Notes: a model not told the origin generated them from the letters alone. DNA of 64,000 bases from Chloroflexota bacterium (GCA_020161935.1 JAIUNI010000006.1:289281-353280), one strand, 5' to 3'; counted from the first letter of the stretch, positions 18,138 to 26,959 are shown. Translations and numbers: made by a program.

Positions 18138-18169
18138 AAAAGCCCCTGCTCAAGCGAGTAGGGGCTTTT
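18138..18169. terminator. Bidirectional terminator
   Basis: A 14-bp stem AAAAGCCCCTGCTC / GAGTAGGGGCTTTT (one G-T pair) with a 4-base loop gives T-runs on both strands. It lies between the convergent rlmD and ornithine decarboxylase genes and can serve both. Confidence 0.9.
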
Positions 18170-18190
18170 AATTTCAGATGATCGAGCGGC

Positions 18191-19336
18191 TTACGCCAGT
18201 TCGAGTTCGCGTTCCAGCTTGACCACCGACGGAATGGGGAAGCCGTTGAAGGCCACCGCATACTCGTTGGTGTATGCGCCTGTGTCGAGGAACATGAGGC
18301 GGTCACCAATATGGATTTCCGGCAGTTCCATATCACGGGCGACCACATCGCAGCTATCGCAGCTTGGGCCAGCCAGCGTGTAGTTCAACATTTCGCGGTC
18401 GTCCGCGTCAGCCGCCAGCAAGCGAATGACGGGCGGGAAGCCTTCGAAGGTTTCCATCAAGCCGTTGAATACACCAGCATCCAAGTACAGCCATTCTTGA
18501 CCGTTACGCTTGGCCTTGCCGACGACGCTCGCCACCAAACGCCCGGATTCGCCGACCAGACCACGACCCGGCTCAAGGATGAGCATGGGGTTGGCGTTCG
18601 GGATGTACTGGCGCACGGCTTCCATCGTCAGATCGCCGATACCTTCAATCGTCGGGATACTCTTGTCATGGTAGTGACCCGCCGGGAAACCGCCACCGAT
18701 GTCTAAAAAGTGGAAGGAATGACCACAGGCTTCGGCACGCTGCCAAATTTCGCCGCACGCACGGATGGCGTTTACGTAGTTCTGCGGACGGAGGCACTGC
18801 GAACCGACGTGGAACGACAGGCCAATCGGGTCGAGGCCGTATTCCTTCGCCATATCGAACAGCCCTAATGCTTCATCACCGCTTACGCCGAACTTACCCG
18901 CCAGCGGCAGGACGCTGCCCTGATTATCGACGGCGAGACGCACATAGACGCGCATACCGGGCGCATACTTCGCCACCTTCTCGACTTCATAGGTCGAGTC
19001 CACAACCATCGCGTAGACACCTTCTTCTTGCATCCGTTGGATGAAAACCGGGTGCTTAATCGGGTTACTGCAAATGATCTGTCTACCTGTCGCACCAACT
19101 GAAAGCGACCGTTCCAATTCAGCTAACGAAGCGATCTCCAGCCCGCCGCCCTTTTCCACCACCAACCGCATCACATCGGGGTTGGCATTGGCCTTGACGG
19201 CGTAGAAAATTTGACCACCCGGAAACGAGTCCAAGAACCGGTCATAGGTCTGGCTAATTTGTTCAAAGTCAAGCACTAAAGCGGGGGTAACAAGGTCTGG
19301 GTTTTGTACAGTGGTGTCCATGCGGACAGTGTTCAT
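18191..19336 (-). CDS. Ornithine decarboxylase-like PLP enzyme (fold type III)
   Basis: 381 residues. PLP-binding Lys48 is in 'FYAVKANANP', followed by 'GLEIASLAELE', 'SFHVGSQC', the glycine loop 'LDIGGGFP' and 'EPGRGLVG'. The C-terminal 'GPSCDSCDV' provides Cys326 and the Asp that reads the substrate delta-amino group, pointing to ornithine (putrescine synthesis). The short length fits the eukaryote-like ODC group found in many bacteria, rather than the long biosynthetic arginine decarboxylases. No other polyamine gene is adjacent. Starts at ATG 19336; an ATG five codons later is also possible. Confidence 0.9.
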   Translation of the reverse strand: MNTVRMDTTVQNPDLVTPALVLDFEQISQTYDRFLDSFPGGQIFYAVKANANPDVMRLVVEKGGGLEIASLAELERSLSVGATGRQIICSNPIKHPVFIQRMQEEGVYAMVVDSTYEVEKVAKYAPGMRVYVRLAVDNQGSVLPLAGKFGVSGDEALGLFDMAKEYGLDPIGLSFHVGSQCLRPQNYVNAIRACGEIWQRAEACGHSFHFLDIGGGFPAGHYHDKSIPTIEGIGDLTMEAVRQYIPNANPMLILEPGRGLVGESGRLVASVVGKAKRNGQEWLYLDAGVFNGLMETFEGFPPVIRLLAADADDREMLNYTLAGPSCDSCDVVARDMELPEIHIGDRLMFLDTGAYTNEYAVAFNGFPIPSVVKLERELELA

Positions 19337-19671
19337 CGGCTTCTACGGGTCTCCTAATCTGGTGACAAATCACGAAGGGTATACAAGACGAAGGGGCGGC
19401 TCGTGTGCCACCCCTACTTTCTCAATTTTACAACCGAAATCGCTACGTGCAAGATAAAATTTCGGCGATTTCATTAAGACTTTCGGTGGATTTTGAATTC
19501 CCACGCAGCATCTTACATCTAGCATGATACGACAGCTTGCCACAAGCAATAACCCCACTTATCGGGGTTTTCAAAAGTTATTTTTCTCCTCACACTTTTC
19601 ACAATTCTTACGGAATATTATTGCGTTTTCTACACTAAAATTACATTACAACGAAATACGAGGGTTTTTAG
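19337..19671. other. Intergenic region with two hairpins
   Basis: No gene in 335 bases. 19392-19417 is a hairpin AGGGGCGGC...GTGCCACCCCT ending in CCCTAC, like the other CCCTAC hairpins of this window. 19551-19569 is a small AACCCC/GGGGTT stem followed by T-rich sequence. The last 100 bases are AT-rich and probably hold the promoter of the next gene. Confidence 0.5.
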
Positions 19672-20073
19672 ATGCCTTATAATATCTCATGGTTGGTAGA
19701 AAAGCGTGTCCTTTATACCCATATGTATGGTTATATCACTGCGGAGGAACTTCGCTCACAAAAAGCGGTGGTCGAAAAGTTTATCGCGGAGAGCGAACAT
19801 CTCCTACATATGATTAATGATGCGGCCGAAACTACGGGAACGGATATGGGGCTGCGTGACCTGCAAAATATGCAGTATGCCAACGCCGCGAACCTCGGTT
19901 GGGCGATATATGTCAACCCCAACAAGCTGCACCGCTTCTTTGCCAGCGTCGTCACGCAGTTGAGTGGCAAACGCGGGCGGGAATACGCCACATTGGAAGA
20001 GGGGCTGCGCTTTCTTCAAGATATGGATGATACGCTGCCCCAGCTTACGATGCCTATAAAATCAGCCTCCTAG
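19672..20073 (+). CDS. SpoIIAA/STAS-like small protein
   Basis: 133 residues, no signal peptide or membrane segment. It opens 'ISWLVEKRVLYTHMYGYITAEEL', the strand-strand-helix pattern of the SpoIIAA-like/STAS fold, and ends in a helix ('LEEGLRFLQD'). A relative with the same length and order lies at 21565-21939. No regulatory Ser of the true anti-anti-sigma motif is evident, so the family role is unknown. The GAGGG at 19660-19664 before ATG 19672 supports the start. Confidence 0.6.
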   Translation: MPYNISWLVEKRVLYTHMYGYITAEELRSQKAVVEKFIAESEHLLHMINDAAETTGTDMGLRDLQNMQYANAANLGWAIYVNPNKLHRFFASVVTQLSGKRGREYATLEEGLRFLQDMDDTLPQLTMPIKSAS

Positions 20074-20084
20074 CGCCGTTCCAA

Positions 20085-20291
20085 TCACGTTTGTGGGTTC
20101 ATCGGCAAACACGGCTGAGGTTGTGTTTCCTGCCGCCTCAACTCGCCGAGCCATGCCCGCAAACGGGCGAATAATGATGGTCGGCAGGGTTTAGTTGCCT
20201 CCAAAATCGCTTGCGTCATGCGGGCGTATTCGCGTTCCGTAAGCATCTCACGGTTGCGGGCCAACCGATTTTCAATTTCGCGGTAATCCAT
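20085..20291 (-). CDS. Small basic hypothetical protein
   Basis: 68 residues from the ATG at 20291, preceded by GAGGT at good distance; the longer frame to 20465 runs through the divergent promoter and is unlikely. It has a charged helical N-terminal half ('YREIENRLARNREMLTEREYARM') and a Gln/Pro-rich tail. I recognise no family. It is divergent from the ArsR-type regulator at 20443. Confidence 0.5.
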   Translation of the reverse strand: MDYREIENRLARNREMLTEREYARMTQAILEATKPCRPSLFARLRAWLGELRRQETQPQPCLPMNPQT

Positions 20292-20442
20292 GCGTTTTAC
20301 CTCGTTACTCTTCCAATGGATCGACCCAGTGTAGAGCGATTTCGAACCCTCGTGAACCTTTTTAGTTTTTACTAAATAGATATACAAGTAGCACAAAAGT
20401 GTTATAGGATGGGTGTGTAACCTCGGAGAGAGATAAACGGCT

Positions 20443-21441
20443 GTGCTAACAATGGTTGTGATCAAGATTGATGTAACACCGACCGATCTGGCGAATATCC
20501 GCTTCGGTTATACACCGCTCATGGAGTTAATGAGCAGCTACCGTGTGCTAAAGCGCCCCGAAAAACGCGCACTCTACCACCGATGGGCGGAAGAAGCCGA
20601 CAACGCCATCCACGACATCGACCTGCCCTACCTGCACACGATGGCGACAGTGCCGTTTTATATTCCTGACTTCTTGACGGCAACACCGGCTACGACCATC
20701 ATCAATTTCGAAGATGAAATCCAGCGGCTGCGTGAAGTACCGCTGGAAGTCCTTCGCAAAAATGTGGAATATGCCATGAAGATGGCTGGTGAGTCCGATA
20801 TCCTGCGGCATTTCATCATTTACCCGCGCGAGGCGATGGAGTGCTTGATCGAGGAACTCCGTATCTACTGGCATCGCACCCTCGCCCATCACTGGTCGCA
20901 CATGATGTCGGTGCTGGATGGCGATGTGCTGTACCGCGCCCGCAGCCTCGCGCTGGATGGCACGAAGGCGGTGCTTGAAGGGCTGCATCCCGAACTCCAG
21001 TTGGTGAAACATCAACTGGTTTATACGGGGTCGGAAAAGCCAGATTACGTGAAGAAGGACTACACACTCAACGGTACAGGCGTTCAACTCGTGCCGGGGA
21101 TCTTCGTCTGCAACCTGACGTGGCAGATCGAACCCGAATGGCACCCGATGCTTTCCTACCAAGCACGTGGAACAGGCTTATGGTGGGTCGAGAATAAAGA
21201 CATGCCGGACGAGTCGCTTGAAATCGCGCTCGGAAGCGGACGGGCGCGGGTTCTACGGATGCTGAGTACCCCCGCCAGTACGGGCGAAATCGCGCACTTC
21301 CTCGACATCACTGCCGGAGCCGCTTCCCAACACCTCAGCCGTTTGCAGCAGGCAGGGCTGACCGAGCCACGGCGCAGCGGGAAACGTGTGTACTACCACC
21401 TGACGCGCAGAGGGGAAAAACTGCTGGCGTTGTTCGCTTAA
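20443..21441 (+). CDS. Winged-helix (ArsR-type) regulator with DUF5937-like N-terminus
   Basis: 332 residues. The first 240 residues resemble the DUF5937-type sensor part ('LANIRFGYTPLMELMSSYRVLKRPEK', then 'FLTATPATTIINFEDEIQRLR'). The last 80 form an ArsR-like winged helix: 'ALGSGRARVLRMLSTPASTGEIAHFLDIT', recognition helix 'GAASQHLSRLQQAGL', wing 'RRSGKRVYYHLT'. No metal-binding cysteines, so probably not a metal sensor. The GTG at 20443 is chosen because GGAGAGAG (20425-20432) is 10 bases away; ATG 20452 is the alternative. Targets unknown; the flanking SpoIIAA-like genes are candidates. Confidence 0.8.
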   Translation: MLTMVVIKIDVTPTDLANIRFGYTPLMELMSSYRVLKRPEKRALYHRWAEEADNAIHDIDLPYLHTMATVPFYIPDFLTATPATTIINFEDEIQRLREVPLEVLRKNVEYAMKMAGESDILRHFIIYPREAMECLIEELRIYWHRTLAHHWSHMMSVLDGDVLYRARSLALDGTKAVLEGLHPELQLVKHQLVYTGSEKPDYVKKDYTLNGTGVQLVPGIFVCNLTWQIEPEWHPMLSYQARGTGLWWVENKDMPDESLEIALGSGRARVLRMLSTPASTGEIAHFLDITAGAASQHLSRLQQAGLTEPRRSGKRVYYHLTRRGEKLLALFA

Positions 21442-21564
21442 ACCTGCTTATGAAATGAATATCCAGCCAAGCGGCAATCTTACTATTGAATAATCATTAC
21501 GATGCGTATAAGTTAGGCGCATCCACTCATTTTACACGTGATGTTCCATCACTAACCGAGCATT

Positions 21565-21939
21565 ATGGGTCTTCAAGTTTTTTGGGAAGACGAAACCCGA
21601 CAAATCATTCGCCAAGTTTACGATATGACGTGGACGTGGGATGAGTACCTTGCAGCGTTCGAGAAAATCCGCCAGCTTGCGAGTGAAGTCGATCATCCGA
21701 TTGGGATGATTGCGGAGTTGGAGAATATTAAGAATGTACCTCCGAATGCTGTCCTCTACGGGGCGCGGGGCATCCGCAGTCTACCTTCAAACCTCCTCCT
21801 TACCGTGATGGTCACGCCGTCCAGCCTCGCGCATTCCCTGCTCAAAGTGATTTTGTTCGCGGGACAGTTCGAAAATATCGTCACAGCCAAGTCGATTGAG
21901 GATGCACACCGGCTGATCGCGGCGAAGAATCAGAGGTAA
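21565..21939 (+). CDS. SpoIIAA-like small protein, second copy
   Basis: 124 residues, with the same order of elements as 19672-20073: a strand 'LQVFWEDETRQIIRQVYDMTWTWDEYLAAFEKI', a middle strand 'PIGMIAELENI', and a helix-strand end. Sequence identity to the first copy looks low, so they are old relatives, not a recent duplication. The stop codon TAA (21937-21939) falls inside the left end of an inverted-repeat element that begins at 21936. Confidence 0.6.
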   Translation: MGLQVFWEDETRQIIRQVYDMTWTWDEYLAAFEKIRQLASEVDHPIGMIAELENIKNVPPNAVLYGARGIRSLPSNLLLTVMVTPSSLAHSLLKVILFAGQFENIVTAKSIEDAHRLIAAKNQR

Positions 21940-22160
21940 GGGCGCAAGGCCGTGCATAGGCATTCAGTTAAGCCATCTTGGCTCGGAATCTTCGGGTAAA
22001 TCGTTGATTGTTTGCGCCGCATGAGGCTAAAGCCATCCTGCTACCAGCCGGACAAGCGCACTCAAGGCGCTCCAAAATTCGACTGCAAACATCCGTCTCT
22101 ATTGATTTTATCCCTGAGAATTCCTTAGCTTAATGCCTATGCAAGGCCGTGCGCCCCTAC
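21936..22160. repeat. Inverted-repeat element with GTA(A/G)GGG ends, copy A
   Basis: A 225-bp element bounded by long inverted repeats: left GTAAGGGCGCAAGGCCGTGC continuing through ATAGGCATTCAGTTAAG, right (reverse complement) GTAGGGGCGCACGGCCTTGC continuing through ATAGGCATTAAGCTAAG. I count about 6 differences over 37 bases. The inside carries TTGCGCCGCATGAGGCTAAA and a following GGACAAGCGCACTCAAGG (22012-22075), a core shared with 33121-33185. Its left end supplies the stop codon of the upstream gene. It has no coding capacity and no clear target duplication. Confidence 0.75.
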
Positions 22161-22172
22161 AGATATTATCGT

Positions 22173-24080
22173 TTAGTCTTCGAGCGTGCTGATGTCGCCT
22201 TCGGGCAGACCCTGTGCGCGTGCTTTGAGGACGCGGCGCATAATCTTGCCGGAACGGGTTTTAGGCAACGCTGATACAAACTCGATCCTACTGGGAACAG
22301 CGATAGGGCCAACCTCGTGCTTGATGTGTTCCTTGAGGCGGTCAACCAAGTCCTCGCTGCCGGTGAAGCCCTGACGGAGCAAGCAGTAAGCATAAATGAC
22401 GTTGCCGCGTACTTCATCTGGAATACCGATAGCGGCGGCTTCAGCCACAGCCGGGTGGCTGACCAAACCCGATTCGATTTCGGCTGTGCCGAGACGATAA
22501 CCGCTGACCTTGATGACATCATCAATGCGCCCAATGACATGGAAATACCCATCTTCATCTTTACGGGCTGAGTCACCCGCCATATACCAATTGGTACCGG
22601 TATAAGCACTAAAATAGGTTTTGACCATCCGATCAGGATCGCCATAAATTGTGCGGAGCATTCCCGGCCACGGGTTCTTGATAACCAACTTGCCTTCGAC
22701 ACCCGGCGCACAGGATTTGCCCTGTTCATCGACCACATCGACATCAAGGCCGGGGAACGGCTTGGTGCAGCTACCGGGTTTGAGCGCAACTGAAGGCATA
22801 GGCGTAATCATGAATCCACCCCCCTCAGTCTGCCACCACGTATCCATGATCGGGCAGCGGCCACCACCGATGACGGTGTGGTACCACTTCCACGCTTCAG
22901 GGTTGATCGGCTCACCGACCGAACCGAGCAGGCGCAAACTGCTGAGGTTATGGCGCTTCGGCCATGCGTCACCGAAGCGCATCAAACCGCGAATGGCGGT
23001 GGGCGCAGTGTAGAGAATTGTGACACCGTATTCCTCGACCAGCTTCCACCAGCGATTGGGGTACGGGAAATTGGGCGCACCTTCATAGATGACCTCAGTC
23101 GCCCCCAAGATCAGCGGGGCGTAAACGATGTAGCTGTGTCCGGTGATCCAACCGGGGTCAGCCGCGCACCAGAAGCGATCTTCGTCCTTGATGTCGAACA
23201 CCCAATCCAGCGTGGTTGAGGTATAGACCTGATAACCGCCGTGAGTGTGCAGGATGCCCTTCGGCTTGCCGGTCGTACCGCTGGTGTAGAGGATAAACAG
23301 TGGGTCTTCGGCATCCATCACTTCGGTTTCGCAGGTGGTGCTGGCGATGGGCAGCGCCATCAGGTCGTGGTACCAGAAGTCGCGCCCCTGCTGCATGGGT
23401 ACGTCATGCCCGGTACGTTTGACGACGATGACGTTCTCCACGACTGGCGAACGGTGAACGGCTTGGTCAGCGATCTTTTTGAGTTCGACAATGCTCCCGC
23501 GCAGCCATGCACCATCGCAGGTAATCAGCACCTTGCTTTGCGCGTCCTCGATGCGGTCAGCCAGCGCATTTTCGCTAAAGCCACCATAGACGACGCTGTG
23601 AACCCCACCGATTTTAGCCGTGGCGAGCATGGCGATGACCAGTTCGGGGATGCGCCCCATGTAAATGGTAACGCGGTCGCCCTTCCGCACGCCCATACTG
23701 CGGAGGACGTTGGCGAACTTGTTCACTTCCTGCCACAGCCTCCAATACGAGAGGGTTTGCTTATCACCCTTCTCGCCTTCGAAGATGATGGCGAGTTTGT
23801 TCTTGCGCCATGTTTTGACGTGGCGGTCGAGGGCGTTCAGGGTGATGTTGGTCTTGCCACCCACGAACCACTTATAAAACGGGGCGTTACTCTTATCCAG
23901 CACCTGATCCCATTTTTGATACCATTGAAGCGTTTCGGCACGCTGCGCCCAGAAGGCTTCGGTATCGGTCATCGATTCTTGATAGACCGCGTCATAGTCG
24001 GGAATATGGGCATTTTTTACGATCTCTTCCGAGGGGTAATACCATTCCCCACTGGAGGGGACAAAAGCCTCGTCTGCCAT
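22173..24080 (-). CDS. acs: Acetyl-CoA synthetase (AMP-forming)
   Basis: 635 residues, the standard Acs length. It converts acetate, ATP and CoA to acetyl-CoA through acetyl-AMP. Seen are the Acs N-terminal domain, the P-loop 'YTSGTTGKPKGILHTHGGY', 'WCAADPGWITGHSYI', the adenine motif 'DTWWQTEGG', 'GYFHVIGRIDDVIKVSGYRLGTAEIES', and the C-terminal Lys612 in 'TRSGKIMRR', needed for adenylation and a known acetylation site. I start at ATG 24080, with AAGGAG 8 bases upstream, rather than at the TTG of 24101. An FAD oxidoreductase follows upstream on the same strand, but a 280-base repeat-bearing gap makes an operon unlikely. Confidence 0.95.
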   Translation of the reverse strand: MADEAFVPSSGEWYYPSEEIVKNAHIPDYDAVYQESMTDTEAFWAQRAETLQWYQKWDQVLDKSNAPFYKWFVGGKTNITLNALDRHVKTWRKNKLAIIFEGEKGDKQTLSYWRLWQEVNKFANVLRSMGVRKGDRVTIYMGRIPELVIAMLATAKIGGVHSVVYGGFSENALADRIEDAQSKVLITCDGAWLRGSIVELKKIADQAVHRSPVVENVIVVKRTGHDVPMQQGRDFWYHDLMALPIASTTCETEVMDAEDPLFILYTSGTTGKPKGILHTHGGYQVYTSTTLDWVFDIKDEDRFWCAADPGWITGHSYIVYAPLILGATEVIYEGAPNFPYPNRWWKLVEEYGVTILYTAPTAIRGLMRFGDAWPKRHNLSSLRLLGSVGEPINPEAWKWYHTVIGGGRCPIMDTWWQTEGGGFMITPMPSVALKPGSCTKPFPGLDVDVVDEQGKSCAPGVEGKLVIKNPWPGMLRTIYGDPDRMVKTYFSAYTGTNWYMAGDSARKDEDGYFHVIGRIDDVIKVSGYRLGTAEIESGLVSHPAVAEAAAIGIPDEVRGNVIYAYCLLRQGFTGSEDLVDRLKEHIKHEVGPIAVPSRIEFVSALPKTRSGKIMRRVLKARAQGLPEGDISTLED

Positions 24081-24160
24081 GAAAGTATCTCCTTGGAGCA
24101 ATAAGGTTTTCTTTTGACGGGATTATTATAGAGGGCTGGCAAGAGATTGGCTAATGGATG

Positions 24161-24300
24161 GATATGAGATTACCCCACCCTTAATCCCTCCCCGTAGTAA
24201 CAGGGAGGGAAACCTAATAACGCGAAAACGGGAGGGTCTGAGACCCCCCTACGGGAAACACTACATTTCAAGTTTGACCCCACCCCTAACCCCACATTGG
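24161..24300. repeat. Remnant of MITE-like hairpin sequences
   Basis: In the gap between the acs start and the oxidoreductase stop, CCGTAGTAACAGGGAGGGA (about 24191-24209) repeats exactly part of the inner hairpin of the MITE-like elements. A second hairpin GGGAGGGTCT/AGACCCCCCTAC is at 24230-24252 and resembles 34275-34299. No gene. Confidence 0.5.
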
Positions 24301-24360
24301 CTACCTTGCGACAAGCTCAGTCGCCAATAGCCAAAGCATTGGTGAGGGAAACTAAGATGG

Positions 24361-25872
24361 TTAGAAACCTTCGCCGTGGAGCAGCATTTCGTCGCGGACG
24401 AGGGCGAAGATGCCGGTTTGTGTGCCACCGGCAGTACGTTCCCACTCGGAGACACGGCTGCGGCTGAGGCCGTACCACTGCGACTCGACAGGTATCCACT
24501 TGAGTTCAACCGCGATCTGACGGGCGGCGACACCGACGATACTGCCGAAGGTCGGATAGGCGAAGTTGACGTTGGCGAGGCGCTCAACGGGCATATTCGC
24601 GCCCATCGCGGCGGCGACGATCTGGATGACCTCGACGGCCTGCTCACCGACGGCATGTGCGCCAATGATTTTATGGGTATGTACATCCACCAGCAGCTTG
24701 AAGAAGCCGGGGATGTGGTCATCAATCACGGCGCGATCCATATCGGCATACGGCACAGTGGCGACGGCGTACTCGGTCGTGTTCCGCGCCTGTTCTTCGG
24801 TCAGGCCGATACCAGCATATTCGGGGTCGGTAAAACCACCATGCGGGATCGAGCTTTCGAGGTCATGGGCGCTGCGTCCGAGCAAGGCGTTTTCGACGGC
24901 GTAGCGGGCTTGATGGCTGGCGGTTTGCACCAGCATGATCTTGCCCGTAATATCGCCAGCAGCGTAGATGTTTGGTGCGGTCGTCTGTAAGCGGTCGTCC
25001 ACCTCGATATATGCACCGTTTTTCTTCACGCCAGCGGCTTCCAAGTTGAGCTTATCCAAGTTACCCGGCCAACCGACGGCGGTAATGACGGTTTCGGCCA
25101 TACGACTTTCACCGCGTCCATCGTGGGTGTAAATCAGTTCAAGCTGGTCGTCGTAGCGTTCGATCTGATGAATACCTTTGACGTTCAGGATGACCTCAAT
25201 ATCGCGCTGGCGGAACTGCTTGAGGATGGCATCGGCGATGGCTTCATCCTCGACACCAAGCAAGCGCGCACCCGTATTGATGAGCGTGACCTTTGAGCCG
25301 AAGGTATCAAAGACCGAGGCGAGCTGGCAGCCAATCGCGCCACCCCCGACGATGATGACCGACTCCGGCAGGCTGTCCATACTCCAGACATCATTATAGG
25401 TCAGGGCATGTTCGCTACCGGGGAATTCCAAGCGGCGGGAGTGACCACCGACGCAGAGGATGAACTTGTCACCGGTGATTTGGCGACCATCCCCGAACTG
25501 GATAACTTCCGGCGAGATAAAGCTGGCATCGCCCACGTTTTCGTAGACATCGACGTTCATGTTCGAGAGGTGGTTGAGCAACTGCTTTTTCTCGTGCAGT
25601 TGGTAGACGACCTGCTGCGCCCGTTCCAAGAGGGTCGCGAAGTTAACGGTCGGCAGCGGGGCTTCGAGGCCATAAGCGGCGAACTGCCCGGCATCCCGGA
25701 CGGCACGGGCGGCTTTCGCCAAAACTCGTACGGGTACACAGCCGTCGTTCATGCCTGCCCCACCAAGAAAATTGCGTTCTACCAAAGCGACCGACGCACC
25801 GAGTTCGCTCGCCCGTAAGGCAGCCGTTACCCCTGAAGGCCCGCCACCGATAACTACTAAATCATAGATCAT
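24361..25872 (-). CDS. Lipoamide-dehydrogenase-like FAD/NAD(P) oxidoreductase lacking the redox disulfide
   Basis: 503 residues with the full pyridine nucleotide-disulfide oxidoreductase layout: FAD site 'DLVVIGGGPSGVTAA' (about 4-18), NAD(P) site 'VIIVGGGAIGCQLASVFDTFG', 'NIYAAGDITGKIMLV', and a C-terminal dimerisation domain. However, the active-site motif GGTCxNxGC reads 'GGAGMNDGC': the first cysteine is Gly40 and only Cys45 remains. The C-terminal HxxPTxxE dyad is also absent ('FAYPTFGSI'). It thus cannot run classical dithiol chemistry; an NAD(P)H oxidase, quinone reductase or transhydrogenase role is possible. About 35 extra residues end the protein. Good GGGGAG site before the ATG. 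Confidence 0.85.
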   Translation of the reverse strand: MIYDLVVIGGGPSGVTAALRASELGASVALVERNFLGGAGMNDGCVPVRVLAKAARAVRDAGQFAAYGLEAPLPTVNFATLLERAQQVVYQLHEKKQLLNHLSNMNVDVYENVGDASFISPEVIQFGDGRQITGDKFILCVGGHSRRLEFPGSEHALTYNDVWSMDSLPESVIIVGGGAIGCQLASVFDTFGSKVTLINTGARLLGVEDEAIADAILKQFRQRDIEVILNVKGIHQIERYDDQLELIYTHDGRGESRMAETVITAVGWPGNLDKLNLEAAGVKKNGAYIEVDDRLQTTAPNIYAAGDITGKIMLVQTASHQARYAVENALLGRSAHDLESSIPHGGFTDPEYAGIGLTEEQARNTTEYAVATVPYADMDRAVIDDHIPGFFKLLVDVHTHKIIGAHAVGEQAVEVIQIVAAAMGANMPVERLANVNFAYPTFGSIVGVAARQIAVELKWIPVESQWYGLSRSRVSEWERTAGGTQTGIFALVRDEMLLHGEGF

Positions 25873-26519
25873 TTTTATCGCTCCCCAACGCGGCCACCCG
25901 CGTTACTGTACTTCTCATTCAACCCTATCTTATGGGAAACTAAGAGATAAGGCGTGTGGCGTTCGCCTGACGAGGCTTCGGTCAAAAGGCGGAGGGAAGA
26001 TGGTAGTCGATAGATCATACAAGTCGCCAGCTTTTAGTCTCCAGTCAAAAGCAAATGCGAAGACGAATCGCCAAGATGCCAAGAAAAGCAGAGAACGCCA
26101 AGGATTTGTCGGAAATGTCGTCAGTGTCGTCAGTGTCAGTCGGGTTTTGTGGCGGCGCTGGCGGCGGCGGCAGTGGAGCGCCATATGGGAATGCTGTTGA
26201 TGCTGTTGATGCTGTTGTTACAACATGACTTTGGTCGGCGGATTTAAGTGAGCGACTTGCCGAACATTCGCCCTAAAGGATTTCCTTCGGTCACAAAATT
26301 CTGCAAATTCGTCAAATTCGGAAGGCGATTTTGCGACGATTCGGCGGATGGCTCCCGTATAGTTGCTGCAATTTTGGCGATGGGCTGCCGCTGCAACGTT
26401 TGCTGCAAAGATTTATATTCACCACAAAGGCACAAAGGACACCAAGACAATATAGACAGTCGAGTACGGAATGGTTTGAGGCCATTCTCTACGCGAAAAG
26501 GTGTTTGTGGTCGGTGGCG

Positions 26520-26544
26520 CGGACGCGCTGTCTCGCGTCCCTAC
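26520..26544 (-). repeat. 25-nt GTAGGG hairpin, copy 1
   Basis: Read on the minus strand: GTAGGGAC, arm GCG, loop AGACAG, arm CGC, GTCCG. It shares length and frame with five other copies (37719-37743, 37764-37788, 42542-42566, 42597-42621, 62154-62178), which differ in the arm triplets but stay complementary. Confidence 0.8.
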
Positions 26545-26619
26545 ACACAGCAAGAGTATGGCTTTTTTGGGACGGTAGGCGGGCTATTTGTTGCTCGCAA
26601 GAATTCCCGGATGGTTTCT

Positions 26620-26797
26620 GGTAGGACTACATTAAGTGGTGGAGGGTTCATTCGACCCCACCCCACGACGGTACGTTCGCAGGCTCACTCCACCATCAGC
26701 CCTCTCCCTCAGGGCGAGGGACTTTAAAGACTTTTATGGTTCATTTTGCGATGAAATCGACACAAAATAAATTTCCACCGTTTAGTGTGGTGCTACC
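26620..26797 (+). mobile_element. MITE-like element, copy 3, opposite orientation
   Basis: 178 bp, reverse-complement orientation to copies 1 and 2. The ends are GGTAGGACTACATTAAGTGG and CGTTTAGTGTGGTGCTACC, clear inverted repeats matching the family. The middle has diverged: the inner hairpin is now CCCTCTCCCTCAGGGCGAGGG, different in sequence but again self-complementary and at the same place. No target duplication is visible at the flanks. Confidence 0.75.
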
Positions 26798-26959
26798 TCT
26801 GATGTTCACAATTCCAATTTTAGAACATTTGTATCACGGAGTCAAGTGCTGGAGGTTAGAGTTTACAAACCTTCGTGTCCTTTTTTGGGCGCGGAAAAAG
26901 TGCCTAAAGCGTGATAGAGTGAGCGGTATTCTGTAGGGTTATGCAAGGATGAGGTGGGT

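Larger units (their letters stand above)
25873..26959. other. Gene-poor, repeat-rich interval
   Basis: I see no credible gene in about 1.09 kb. Contents in order: fragments of the 'cgccaagatgccaag' repeat (26066-26105); a GC-rich microsatellite with three 'tgctgttga' units (about 26190-26217); short 'aaattc' repeats (26297-26320); 'accacaaaggcacaaaggac' (26420-26450); a GAATGG/CCATTC hairpin (26469-26487); one copy of the 25-nt GTAGGG hairpin (26520-26544, minus orientation); and MITE copy 3 (26620-26797). Open frames here are products of these repeats. Confidence 0.7.

Noticed and set aside
20292..20465. Longer form of the small protein at 20085-20291
   Set aside because: The extension crosses the divergent promoter of the ArsR-type regulator and has no ribosome site, whereas ATG 20291 has GAGGT.
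26248..26727. 159-residue open frame in the gene-poor interval
   Set aside because: It runs through several different repeat families (hairpins, 'cacaaagg' words, MITE copy 3) and shows no protein pattern.
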